Source: HGM04593 sp964423665 (GTDB taxonomy: Bacteria; Bacteroidota; Bacteroidia; Bacteroidales; Bacteroidaceae). Taken from it: 31,528 nt of DNA. The notes beneath the pieces were generated by a model that ran no database searches, was not told where the DNA came from, and saw only the letters and a program-made list of their open reading frames with translations. The DNA is taken from contig CAYRFX010000023.1 in assembly GCA_964423665.1 (NCBI GenBank), positions 1 to 31,528 of the forward strand. Reading direction: 5' to 3'. Every line of letters begins with the position of its first letter. Position 1 is the stretch's first letter. Positions 23,304-31,528 of the stretch are shown piece by piece. A program made the translations under genes and the position numbers.

Positions 23304-26300
23304 ATGAAACAAAAACTACGCATTTTCGCCTTAATGGCGATGCTGTTGTGTTTTGCTTTCCAAGCCAATGCGCAGGTTAGCACAGAGGCTGCATTGAAGG
23401 AGGCTATCACAACAGGTGGTAATGTTATCCTTGATGGTGACATCGAGGTAGCTGAAATGATTGAGGTGCCCGCGGGTGTTACAACAACGCTTGACCTCAA
23501 TGGTTATGCGATTACTTCCGGTTATCAGAGTGCAAGTGATCCTAAGCACATCTACCCTTTTGATAACTATGGTACTTTTACCATAAAAGATTCAAAGGGT
23601 ACAGGTTCTATTACCGGACGTGGTATATACAACCAAGATGGTGCAACTATTACAGTGGATGGAGCAAAGATTGTTTCGGAGGACTGGAATGGTGGTGCCG
23701 GTATTTGGGGATATGGTGCTACAAGTAAGGTCTATTTGAACAATGCTACAATCATTGGTAATACAGGTGTTGTTTCATCTGAAGGCTATCTTGAGATTAA
23801 CGGCGGAACCTATACTTGCTATAGCGGTATCAAGGATGATGGTACAATTAATTCACCCACGTATAATATTCGTGCTTACAGCGGATTGAAGATAACGGAT
23901 GGTACATTTACCAGCCGTCATGGTGTCATCTCTGTAGGTGGTGGTGAGGCAGTGATTGAAGATGGTTCTTATACTATTGAATTCGCAGCTGCAACTACAA
24001 GTAATGTGGTATATGTATATAATGATGCGGAATTGACCATTAACGGAGGTGAATTTATCAGTGACAACACATCCGGTAAGGCAGATAGTGGTACGGCTGT
24101 ATTGGTAAGCGGAACCTCAGCAACTTTGATCATCAATGATGGTACATTTGTTGGTATGAATGGTATGGTCTCTATCAACGATAATACCGTTATTAATGGC
24201 GGTTCTTTCGATACCGTGTGGGATTACAATCACTATGGTGGCATTGAATCGGCTGTTGCTACCGACGCGGTTGTAACTGTTGCCGGCACAACCTACACAA
24301 AGACAGAGGACGGTTTGGTAGAGGCAACTTTTGTAGCAAAAATAGGTTCCGCCACATACGATACCTTCGACAAAGCGATTACAGCTGCCAATGCTATGAC
24401 AGGTGATGTAACTGTGGAAATCTATGGAAAGGTTGAATATACCGACGCTACAGCCAACCTCACTGGTGCATATGACAACATCAACTTTGTTGGCAAAACC
24501 GATGACGCCGAAATTAGCATTACCCGTGATGGCTCAAACGGCTACATCAGCGGAGTAAACAATGACTGTACCGTAAACTTTACCAACCTTAAACTCTCTA
24601 AACCTGCCGGTGCTTTTGCCGGCGATGCCGGTTTTATGAATGTGGCATTCACGGTTTATCGTGTAGGTGCTGTAAATTATACCGGCTGTACATTCATTAA
24701 CGGTGCATGTGGCGCAGGTTGCCCAACAAGATATACAAATTGTACTTTCAACAAGTCTAACGAGAAGTATTGCCTGTGGGCATATGGTGCAGATGTTCAT
24801 GTTGACGAGTGCGTATTTGACGCCGACCGCGGTATAAAGATGTATGCCGAGGGCGCAGCAAAGACTACTGCCGTAACTGTTACAAACAGCGATTTCAGCA
24901 AGCTTACAGGCAAGCCTGCAATTGTTCTTACATACGGCGAGAGCGTGACACTCGAAGGTAATACATACTCTTCTACAGGTGTATTTGAACTTGACCTCAA
25001 CGGTGCTCCCAATGGAACTACTGTTACATCGGATGTTGCTCCCACTTGCAAGAACGACAACGGCACTTGCGGTGTGCTTGTCGATGGCAAAATCTATACA
25101 ACTGTAACAGAGGCTGCTGCTGTTGCAACAGAGGGTAGCAATGTTACATTGCTTTACACTACTGAAGAATCTGTTGAGTTTGCCGAGGGCGTGAACCTCA
25201 CACTTGCCGATGGCGTAACTGCCGAAAATGTTACTGTTAAGGTGAGCGGTCCTGTTGAGGTTGCCGACTTTGCTGCTCTTAAAACTGCTGTTGAAGCAGG
25301 CAAGAGTGTTAAACTCACAGCCAATATTACAACAACTGATGCTATTGTAACAAGCGGTGTTACCTCTATAATAGACCTTAATGGCAAGACTTTGACAATT
25401 GGTGCGGGTGACAACAAATTCAACGATGAATCAAATATAACAATTGAAAATGGTACAATAAGCATCACAGGCGTAACAGTGAGCGGTAACGCAATCTTCT
25501 GCCTCGATGAGTATGAGACTTCACTTGTAACCACACTTACTCTCAATAATGTTAACCTTGTTGGTAATGGTTATAGTTCGGCTTATGGTGTATTCTACAT
25601 TGGAAAGTCGAGCGTGCTCAATGTCAATGGTGGTGTGTGGAACCTTGCCAACGATACACACACAAGCGGTGGCGTGTTCAAGGCCGATGCCTCTACAGCT
25701 ACACTCAATATTGACGGTTTGCAGCTCGCAGCGCACAATGTTCGCCGTGGTGTTACATATGCTGCTACAACAATCGCAAACTCAACAATCACATTCACCG
25801 GTGATGCCGACGAGGTTGATGCAGAGATGGAGCACGGTTTCAACCGTTCGCCCCTTGCTATTAGCAACTCTACAATTACAATGACCGATATGGTTGGTCG
25901 CGGTATTACGGCAGAGAATGGAGCTGTTACAATAAGCGACAACTCTACTGTTACAATGACAAACTGCCAGGAGGCTACAATTGATGTTCGTAACAACCAA
26001 ACAGTTACAATAAGCGATAACTCTACTGTAACATTGGATGCAGAACCCACAATTACCAGCGGTACAATCAATGGTACAGTTGTTGTGCCTGTTACCGGTC
26101 TCCAGGGCGAGGGTACAGAGGTTTCTCCTTTCCTTATTAATAACTTGGAGGAACTCGTATGGTTCCGCGACCAAGTTGATTTGCAGGCTACCGATGGTTC
26201 AACACAGTTTGCAGGTAAATACTTTAAGCTTACAGCAGATATTGACCTTGCCGGTATCAACTGGAATCCTATTGGTTCTATGAGTGGCGACCATGGCTCA

Positions 26301-29300
26301 TTCAAGGGTGTGTTCGACGGTGGAGATTTTACCATATCTAATCTTAACGTAGAGCAGGAAGGTAACGGTATTGGTCTCTTTGCACGCACAGCAGGTGATG
26401 CTGTAATCAAGAACCTCAAACTTAATAATGTATCTGTTAAGTCAACCAATAACTCAAACTATGCGGGTGGTCTCGTTGGTAACGCATATGCAAGCACTAA
26501 AATTGAGAACGTACATGTAAGTGGTGACGTATTAGTTTCTGCTCGTGCTTACATTGGTGGTATCGCAGGTCATGGTTATGTTGTAATGGATAATGTGTCT
26601 GTTGTAGGTAACGAGGGTAGTCTCATTACATCTACATTCTGGTGTGCCGGCGGTATCCTTGGCTACGGTGGCGAGGGTACAACCAACATCACCAATGCTC
26701 ACGTTGAGGGTATTACTGTTACTTCGGCCGCCGGTGGTCTTGGTGCTATCGTCGGTATGGCAGAGGATAACGATGGAACTCAGCCTATTTCGGGTTCTAA
26801 CCTCTCGGCAAAAGACGTAGAGATTAAAACATATGCTGGTGCTTATGGAACAAGTTATGAGGATTATGCAATGGGCTATCTCTATGGCGGTAACCCCACA
26901 AGTAAACTTACAGGTGAACTTGTGGTAGAAAATGTCACAGTAGAAACAGCAAGTGGTAATCCCGCATCTGTTAACGATGCTGTTGCTTCTGTTAATGGCG
27001 CTGTATACTTTGACCTTGCTGCTGCTATTATTGCTGCTGCTCCGAACAAAACTGTAACATTGCTTCGTGATGTTACAGTTGACGAATGGGTAATGTTCTC
27101 GGAGACTCTTAGCATTGGCAATGGCAATATTATTACTACCGAGATTAATGGTCTTACTATCAATGGTAATGGCAAAACCGTTACTATAAAGGATGTTGAA
27201 TCGGCAGGAAATGGCGCACGTTTGTTCTACGACGCTACCAACCTCAATATCAACAATCTTACATTCAATTTTGTAGATAACGCTGCAAATCTTGGCGGTA
27301 TCGGTCTCACTTCAGGTACCATTAAGAATGTAACATTCAATGGCGGTGGCACTGCAATATTCCCCGGAACAGGTGATGTTACCATCGAGGGTTGTACATT
27401 CAAAACTAATGCAACGTCTATCTACTACGAAGAGGAAAGAGACTATCTTGTTGTTACCGGCAATACATTTGAGAACCCCGACAACGTAAACGTTATTCTT
27501 CTCCGTGGTAACACTGCATTTACCGATAATAAAGTAATTAGCGGTCGCACAGTTAATGTGGTAAGCGGTTCACCCGTTGTTATAGGTAACAATTTCAACG
27601 ATGTTCGCTTCAAGGTTTACAATGTTGCATCTGCAACAATCGAGGATAATACAATAAACACTCTTGCATTCAACGATGAGAGCGTTGTTTACTCAACATT
27701 TGAGAGCAATATATTGAGCGAGGCAGCACAGGCTGTGCTTGATGCTGCAACATTCCCTGCTCCTGTTGCCAAGGTTGGCGATGTAGAGTACACCTCATTG
27801 CAGGAGGCTCTCAATGCTGCAGTAGCCGGTACAGGCAATGTAACAGTTACAATTCTCGAAGATGTTGACCTTACAGGTGTTATTTGGAATCCTGTTACAG
27901 TTAGCGGTCCCGGTTATCCTGTTGTAACAGTAGAGGGTAACGGCAAGAAAATTACCGGCCTTACCGATATGCTGTTTGCGGCTACTTGGGCTGGTGGTTC
28001 CGGTCTCATCATAAAGGACCTCACAATTGAGAACTCAGCAATCGTAAACGATGAGAACGACTCTAAAGGTACTGTTGGCGTTGGTGCATTTATCGGTTAT
28101 CCTCAGGCAAGTGCAACAATTACATTGGAGAACTGCCACCTTGTGAACTCAAGCGTTAAGGGCGGTCACTGGACCGGTGGTCTCATTGGTATGGCAGGTG
28201 GATACAATGGCAACGATGGTCCTGTATTTATGAACCTTACAATCAAGGGCTGTTCGGTAACAGGCTCAATAATCACAGGTAAAGGCTCTGTAGGAGGTAT
28301 CATTGGTCACGGTAGTTGCGCTGCATGGACAAACGTGGTTATCGAAGAGACAACGGTAGAGAACAATATTATTACTTCTACCGGTTCATCTAACGTGAAG
28401 GCAGGTGCTGTTATGGGTACTATCGGTGCTGCCGGACAGGATGCAACAGCCAATGGAGTAACAATGAAAGGTGGCGCAACAGTTTCTGCAACAGTTGCAG
28501 GTAACACAGTGACCTCTAATGGTACAGAGATTACAACTATTTATGGTCGCCAGGGTACATCAACCGGTATGCTTTATGTTGCCGGCGGTTCATACGACAA
28601 ATATCCTATTGAGGAGAACGTTGCTTATGCAGCTCCTGTAGAGGGTTACGAAATTGTAGAGAACGCCGATGGTACATACGGTGTACAAGAGATACTTGCA
28701 ACTCTTGCCGGTTTAGGTACCGAAGAGGAGCCATTCCTTATTAATAACGTGGACGACCTTAAACTCTTCCGTAACAGTGTAAATGCAGAAGAGACAAAAT
28801 ACAATGCTGCCGGTGTGTATGTTGCACTTGGTGCCGATATTGACCTTGCAGGTGAGGATTGGAGCGTGAACATTGGTGACGATTGCAATACTGCATTTGA
28901 TGGCATTTTTGATGGAAAGAACCATACAATCAAGAATTTGACCTCTACCGAGACTGCTCAAAAGGACGATGGTTACATTTGTACCGGTCTCTTTGGTGCA
29001 ATATATGGTAATGCTGTAGTGAAGAATCTTACTATTGAGAATGTAACAATCGATTGTGGTAATTTTACAGGAAACAATGTTGCTGCCGTTGTTGGTTTTG
29101 CTTATAATGTAACAGGTTCTATTGAAAATGTAAAAGTGGTTGGTGATATCAATATCAGCGCTCCCGCTGCTACAGGTGTGGGTGTAATCGTTGGTTACGA
29201 CTACTACAGCCCTGCATTGAAGATAGAGAACTGTCAGGTTATTGGTAACAGCGGTTCTGCAGTCGTTAGTGGTATATCTTACACCGGTGGTCTTATCGGT

Positions 29301-31142
29301 TATGCATCAACCAAAGCCGTTATTAACAATAATGTTGTTGAGAATGCTGCAATCAAAGCAAAAGGTTCTGTAGCAGCAGTTGCAGGTATAATGCTTGGCG
29401 GTGGCTCGGCAACTGACAATACTGTGAAGAATGTTATTATTGAGACAACCGGCGAGTTATGGGGTAATTCCGCAGCCGTTGTGGCAGGTACAATCTCCGG
29501 TGGTTCGGTAACTGTATCAAACACAACTGTTGAGAATGTAACAGCAAATGGTGCACAAGCAACAATTGTGGGTGGCATCCTTGTTGAGAAACCTACTACA
29601 CCTATTGCAAAAGTTCAGGCACGTATCGGCGATGTTTACTACACAACAATTGCTGCAGCTATTACAGCTGCCGCAGAGGTAGAGACAATCACTTTGCTTG
29701 CAGATGTAGAAGTAGATTACGCACTGAATATTACTTGCGGACTAAATCTCAATGGTTATAGTCTTGTTGCCAGCGTTGAGCCTCTTGCACTTCCCGACGG
29801 TTTTGCAGCATTGCAGAATCTTGATGGCAATTATGTAGTAGGTGCTAAACCCACAGCAACCGTGAATAACCTTGGTGCAACAACTGTGGCAGCAGAAGAT
29901 TATATGGTTTATGGCAACGGAGATAATACAACAGAGATGCCTCTCTCGTTTGTAATGCAGTTCCTTGCCGACCAAACCGAAGAGGATATGGCTGCAAGCC
30001 CCTATGCCGATTGGTATGGCGACTTTGTAATCACTTTCACAGGTCTTAATGATTCATTCATTGCCGATGGCTGTTACCTTGCAGGTCACTATGGCTCATA
30101 CGGTTGGGTTAAGGTGCCTGTTGATGGTATGACAATCGAGGAAGGCGTACGTTATCCTGTAATGCTTGGTGTGGGTATGGGTCAGAAGTATGATTACATC
30201 TGCAGCAGCGTTCAAGACTTCCGTTGTGCACTCTACCTCACACCCGAGGTTCTTGAGGCTAATCCTAATATTCAGGTTAACCTTGAACTTGCGGTTGTTG
30301 ACAACTCAAAGGGTGAAGATGCGGCAACAGAGGCTCTTGTAAACAACGAGAATGTATATAGCGTAACAGACTATACCTACAATGCCGAAGATTTTGTTGT
30401 TGATGAAAACTACATTGCGGAACTCACAATCGACGATGCAGAGGGTCTTGACTACACTAACGATACAGACAAGACTGTAGGCACACTTACCTACAAACGT
30501 ACTCTTATAGAGGGTATATGGAATCCTTTGTACTTGCCATTCGATATTGAACTTACCGAAGAGTTGCTCGAGAACTACGAGTTTGCCGATTACAACCAGA
30601 TGATATCTATTGATTCTAATGGCGACCGTGTGCCCGATGAGTTTGAGATGGAACTCTTCATATATACTGCAGGAACACTCAATGCCAACTATCCCTACTT
30701 CGTTCGTCCCAAGAATGCGGAGGCTTGTGCTCTTGAAATAGTACAGGAGGATGCAATACTTTATGCTGCCAAGGAAATTTCACTTGTAACAAGTTCTGTA
30801 AAGAATACCTTCAAGTTAAGTGGTACATACAAGACTATGGGGGCAAGCGACCTCGAAGGTAGTTATGCAATCAGCACCGATGGCGATTGGGCGTTAACAG
30901 AGTCTTTGAAACCCCACCGTCTCTACTTTACAATTACCGATAATAATGGTGCCGCAGTAGCTTATAAGGCTATTCGTCTGGTAGTACGTGGCGAGGACGG
31001 CTTTGAAGGCACCACCGGTATCGAGGAGGTTGAGACAGAAAGTGCTGCCGATGATGTAATCTACGACCTCAGCGGTCGCCGTGTACTTGAACCGGCAAAG
31101 GGTGGTATCTACATTATAGATGGCAAGAAGGTGATATTTTAA
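23304..31142 (+). CDS. Giant secreted GLUG/beta-helix surface protein (2612 aa)
   Basis: The signal peptide is MKQKLRIFALMAMLLCFAFQ with predicted cleavage after ANA (about 23). The protein is Thr/Asn/Gly/Val/Ala-rich and consists of short beta-helix-like coils (DGTF.S..G.I, TI.NGT, NSTVTMTN). A unit with the pattern A.(I/V)G...Y.T...A...A....V.LL.DV recurs near residues 345, 590, 650, 1228, 1489 and 2106. Two related blocks start GxGTE..PFLINN (about 933 and 1802), each leading into LTADIDLAG-type and FDG..TI.NL motifs and then GLUG-like repeats (GGLVGNA, GGIAGHG, GGLIGYAS). Residues about 2190-2560 form a different C-terminal region (TLTYKRTLIEGIWNPLYLPF is typical of BspA-like proteins). 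The last 41 residues are the tail shared with the protein at 1012-2817. It is probably an adhesin or other exported surface protein. The frame is intact. Confidence 0.88.
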   Translation: MKQKLRIFALMAMLLCFAFQANAQVSTEAALKEAITTGGNVILDGDIEVAEMIEVPAGVTTTLDLNGYAITSGYQSASDPKHIYPFDNYGTFTIKDSKGTGSITGRGIYNQDGATITVDGAKIVSEDWNGGAGIWGYGATSKVYLNNATIIGNTGVVSSEGYLEINGGTYTCYSGIKDDGTINSPTYNIRAYSGLKITDGTFTSRHGVISVGGGEAVIEDGSYTIEFAAATTSNVVYVYNDAELTINGGEFISDNTSGKADSGTAVLVSGTSATLIINDGTFVGMNGMVSINDNTVINGGSFDTVWDYNHYGGIESAVATDAVVTVAGTTYTKTEDGLVEATFVAKIGSATYDTFDKAITAANAMTGDVTVEIYGKVEYTDATANLTGAYDNINFVGKTDDAEISITRDGSNGYISGVNNDCTVNFTNLKLSKPAGAFAGDAGFMNVAFTVYRVGAVNYTGCTFINGACGAGCPTRYTNCTFNKSNEKYCLWAYGADVHVDECVFDADRGIKMYAEGAAKTTAVTVTNSDFSKLTGKPAIVLTYGESVTLEGNTYSSTGVFELDLNGAPNGTTVTSDVAPTCKNDNGTCGVLVDGKIYTTVTEAAAVATEGSNVTLLYTTEESVEFAEGVNLTLADGVTAENVTVKVSGPVEVADFAALKTAVEAGKSVKLTANITTTDAIVTSGVTSIIDLNGKTLTIGAGDNKFNDESNITIENGTISITGVTVSGNAIFCLDEYETSLVTTLTLNNVNLVGNGYSSAYGVFYIGKSSVLNVNGGVWNLANDTHTSGGVFKADASTATLNIDGLQLAAHNVRRGVTYAATTIANSTITFTGDADEVDAEMEHGFNRSPLAISNSTITMTDMVGRGITAENGAVTISDNSTVTMTNCQEATIDVRNNQTVTISDNSTVTLDAEPTITSGTINGTVVVPVTGLQGEGTEVSPFLINNLEELVWFRDQVDLQATDGSTQFAGKYFKLTADIDLAGINWNPIGSMSGDHGSFKGVFDGGDFTISNLNVEQEGNGIGLFARTAGDAVIKNLKLNNVSVKSTNNSNYAGGLVGNAYASTKIENVHVSGDVLVSARAYIGGIAGHGYVVMDNVSVVGNEGSLITSTFWCAGGILGYGGEGTTNITNAHVEGITVTSAAGGLGAIVGMAEDNDGTQPISGSNLSAKDVEIKTYAGAYGTSYEDYAMGYLYGGNPTSKLTGELVVENVTVETASGNPASVNDAVASVNGAVYFDLAAAIIAAAPNKTVTLLRDVTVDEWVMFSETLSIGNGNIITTEINGLTINGNGKTVTIKDVESAGNGARLFYDATNLNINNLTFNFVDNAANLGGIGLTSGTIKNVTFNGGGTAIFPGTGDVTIEGCTFKTNATSIYYEEERDYLVVTGNTFENPDNVNVILLRGNTAFTDNKVISGRTVNVVSGSPVVIGNNFNDVRFKVYNVASATIEDNTINTLAFNDESVVYSTFESNILSEAAQAVLDAATFPAPVAKVGDVEYTSLQEALNAAVAGTGNVTVTILEDVDLTGVIWNPVTVSGPGYPVVTVEGNGKKITGLTDMLFAATWAGGSGLIIKDLTIENSAIVNDENDSKGTVGVGAFIGYPQASATITLENCHLVNSSVKGGHWTGGLIGMAGGYNGNDGPVFMNLTIKGCSVTGSIITGKGSVGGIIGHGSCAAWTNVVIEETTVENNIITSTGSSNVKAGAVMGTIGAAGQDATANGVTMKGGATVSATVAGNTVTSNGTEITTIYGRQGTSTGMLYVAGGSYDKYPIEENVAYAAPVEGYEIVENADGTYGVQEILATLAGLGTEEEPFLINNVDDLKLFRNSVNAEETKYNAAGVYVALGADIDLAGEDWSVNIGDDCNTAFDGIFDGKNHTIKNLTSTETAQKDDGYICTGLFGAIYGNAVVKNLTIENVTIDCGNFTGNNVAAVVGFAYNVTGSIENVKVVGDINISAPAATGVGVIVGYDYYSPALKIENCQVIGNSGSAVVSGISYTGGLIGYASTKAVINNNVVENAAIKAKGSVAAVAGIMLGGGSATDNTVKNVIIETTGELWGNSAAVVAGTISGGSVTVSNTTVENVTANGAQATIVGGILVEKPTTPIAKVQARIGDVYYTTIAAAITAAAEVETITLLADVEVDYALNITCGLNLNGYSLVASVEPLALPDGFAALQNLDGNYVVGAKPTATVNNLGATTVAAEDYMVYGNGDNTTEMPLSFVMQFLADQTEEDMAASPYADWYGDFVITFTGLNDSFIADGCYLAGHYGSYGWVKVPVDGMTIEEGVRYPVMLGVGMGQKYDYICSSVQDFRCALYLTPEVLEANPNIQVNLELAVVDNSKGEDAATEALVNNENVYSVTDYTYNAEDFVVDENYIAELTIDDAEGLDYTNDTDKTVGTLTYKRTLIEGIWNPLYLPFDIELTEELLENYEFADYNQMISIDSNGDRVPDEFEMELFIYTAGTLNANYPYFVRPKNAEACALEIVQEDAILYAAKEISLVTSSVKNTFKLSGTYKTMGASDLEGSYAISTDGDWALTESLKPHRLYFTITDNNGAAVAYKAIRLVVRGEDGFEGTTGIEEVETESAADDVIYDLSGRRVLEPAKGGIYIIDGKKVIF

Positions 31143-31160
31143 TAAACACAATTATAAATA

Positions 31161-31192
31161 ATTCTCGCAGATGGCATGCCATCTGCGAGAAT
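31161..31192. repeat. Perfect 32-bp palindrome
   Basis: Bases 31161-31176 are the exact reverse complement of 31177-31192, with no spacer (centre GGCATGCC). It lies 19 bases after the giant gene's stop and 16 before the next small gene. No T run follows on the plus strand. It may be a partial terminator or RNA-processing hairpin that sets the ratio of the two products, or a protein-binding site. Confidence 0.85.
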
Positions 31193-31208
31193 AAAAGATA
31201 AAACGATT

Positions 31209-31373
31209 ATGAAAAGAAACTATTCAACTCCCAAGGTCGCATCTGTTGAGATGCTTGTTAACTCATTTATCTGTGATGGTAGTAGTTATGATAGGGTTCC
31301 TGTAACTCCCGAGATTAAACCTTCTGCCGGCAAAGAGCAACAAAGTCAGTGGGGTAATGTATGGGGTAAATAA
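31209..31373 (+). CDS. 54-residue peptide of the Bacteroidales MK..Y..P type
   Basis: The sequence starts MKRNYSTPKVASVEMLVNSF and continues ICDGSSYDRVP, ending QSQWGNVWGK. The layout (basic start, Y-x-x-P, alternating hydrophobic V-x-V-x-M, one Cys then D-G-S) resembles many short uncharacterised Bacteroidales peptides found beside surface-protein or peptide-export genes. There is no signal peptide or membrane helix. The frame opens further upstream (31176), inside the palindrome, but the ATG at 31209 is preferred. It may be a ribosomal peptide precursor, but no modification enzyme is visible here. Confidence 0.6.
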   Translation: MKRNYSTPKVASVEMLVNSFICDGSSYDRVPVTPEIKPSAGKEQQSQWGNVWGK

Positions 31374-31409
31374 TAAGTAAATTTATTAGTAAATTTTCTC
31401 TATGCGGTG

Positions 31410-31439
31410 GGTGTGCCTTGTGGCACACCTGCTTTTTTT
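31410..31439 (+). terminator. Rho-independent terminator after the small peptide gene
   Basis: An 8-bp stem GGTGTGCC/GGCACACC (31410-31417 with 31422-31429) has a TTGT loop and seven T at 31433-31439. It lies 36 bases after the peptide gene's stop, so the giant gene and peptide gene form one unit. Confidence 0.85.
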
Positions 31440-31528
31440 GTGTACTTTCCACAGAAATACACAAAAGTTTTTCGTAAGCATCCGAACAAGTACCCGTTTC
31501 AATAGATGTAGTTATGTATCATCTTTGC
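31440..31528 (+). other. Intergenic end of window, possible promoter
   Basis: There is no gene here. The last bases read CATCTTTG (31520-31527), one mismatch from the TAnnTTTG -7 box, so a plus-strand gene may start beyond the window. Confidence 0.3.

Noticed and set aside
25595..26449. 284-codon antisense frame in the giant gene
   Set aside because: Ser/Thr/Val/Pro-rich shadow of the repetitive plus-strand sequence; no start context or domain.

Overview
This is a chromosomal segment of a Bacteroidales bacterium, a gut- or oral-type member of the Bacteroidota. The evidence is Bacteroides-type promoters (TAnnTTTG -7 boxes), starts with no Shine-Dalgarno sequence, a Bacteroidales-style exbB/exbD operon, lipid A and periplasmic redox genes, BspA-like and GLUG-type surface proteins, and a Mrp ATPase of the CxxC-less type. 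I cannot name the genus from sequence alone.

Layout. (1) 1-1000: a broken IS1182-like transposase followed by two strong hairpins. (2) 1012-2817 (-): a BspA-like leucine-rich-repeat surface protein with a recent internal duplication. Its upstream region holds an 8-base G tract. (3) 3042-6879 (+): a tight operon of ilvE, a DUF975 membrane protein, trmB, a Dabb protein and mrp, closed by an 18-bp bidirectional terminator. (4) 6922-10039 (-): lpxK, purine nucleoside phosphorylase, thiL and a tiny Imm17-like membrane protein, overlapping or nearly so. (5) 10321-12882 (+): tRNA-Ser(GGA), then exbB, an accessory membrane protein and two exbD genes, which form a proton-driven energiser of outer-membrane transport. 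(6) 12983-14313 (-): thyA and folA, the dTMP/folate pair. (7) 14413-14879: a non-genic array of 71-bp and 155-bp tandem repeats. (8) 14925-22655 (+): an RsmF-type rRNA m5C methyltransferase, DsbD, a GH3-family enzyme, an Ig-like lipoprotein and a DUF3108 protein. (9) 22656-31528 (+): a 648-bp leader region with a 9-base G tract, a 2612-residue secreted GLUG/beta-helix protein, a perfect 32-bp palindrome, a 54-residue peptide gene and a terminator.

Most of the window is housekeeping. The most interesting signal is shared by the two large secreted repeat proteins at opposite ends. Both end in the same short C-terminal tail (YDL.GRRV.EPAKG..YI.GKKV). Both are preceded by the same layout: TTAAC/TTTAAC, then a run of 8-9 G, then 19-21 bases, then a -7-like box. 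The G tract sits where the -33 element should be. This suggests a homopolymer-tunable (phase-variable) promoter class for surface proteins, which is an inference to be tested. Other points worth checking are the repeat array before rsmF, an Asp in place of the purine-specificity Asn in the nucleoside phosphorylase, the Imm17-like gene inside a metabolic operon, and the palindrome plus small peptide after the giant gene.
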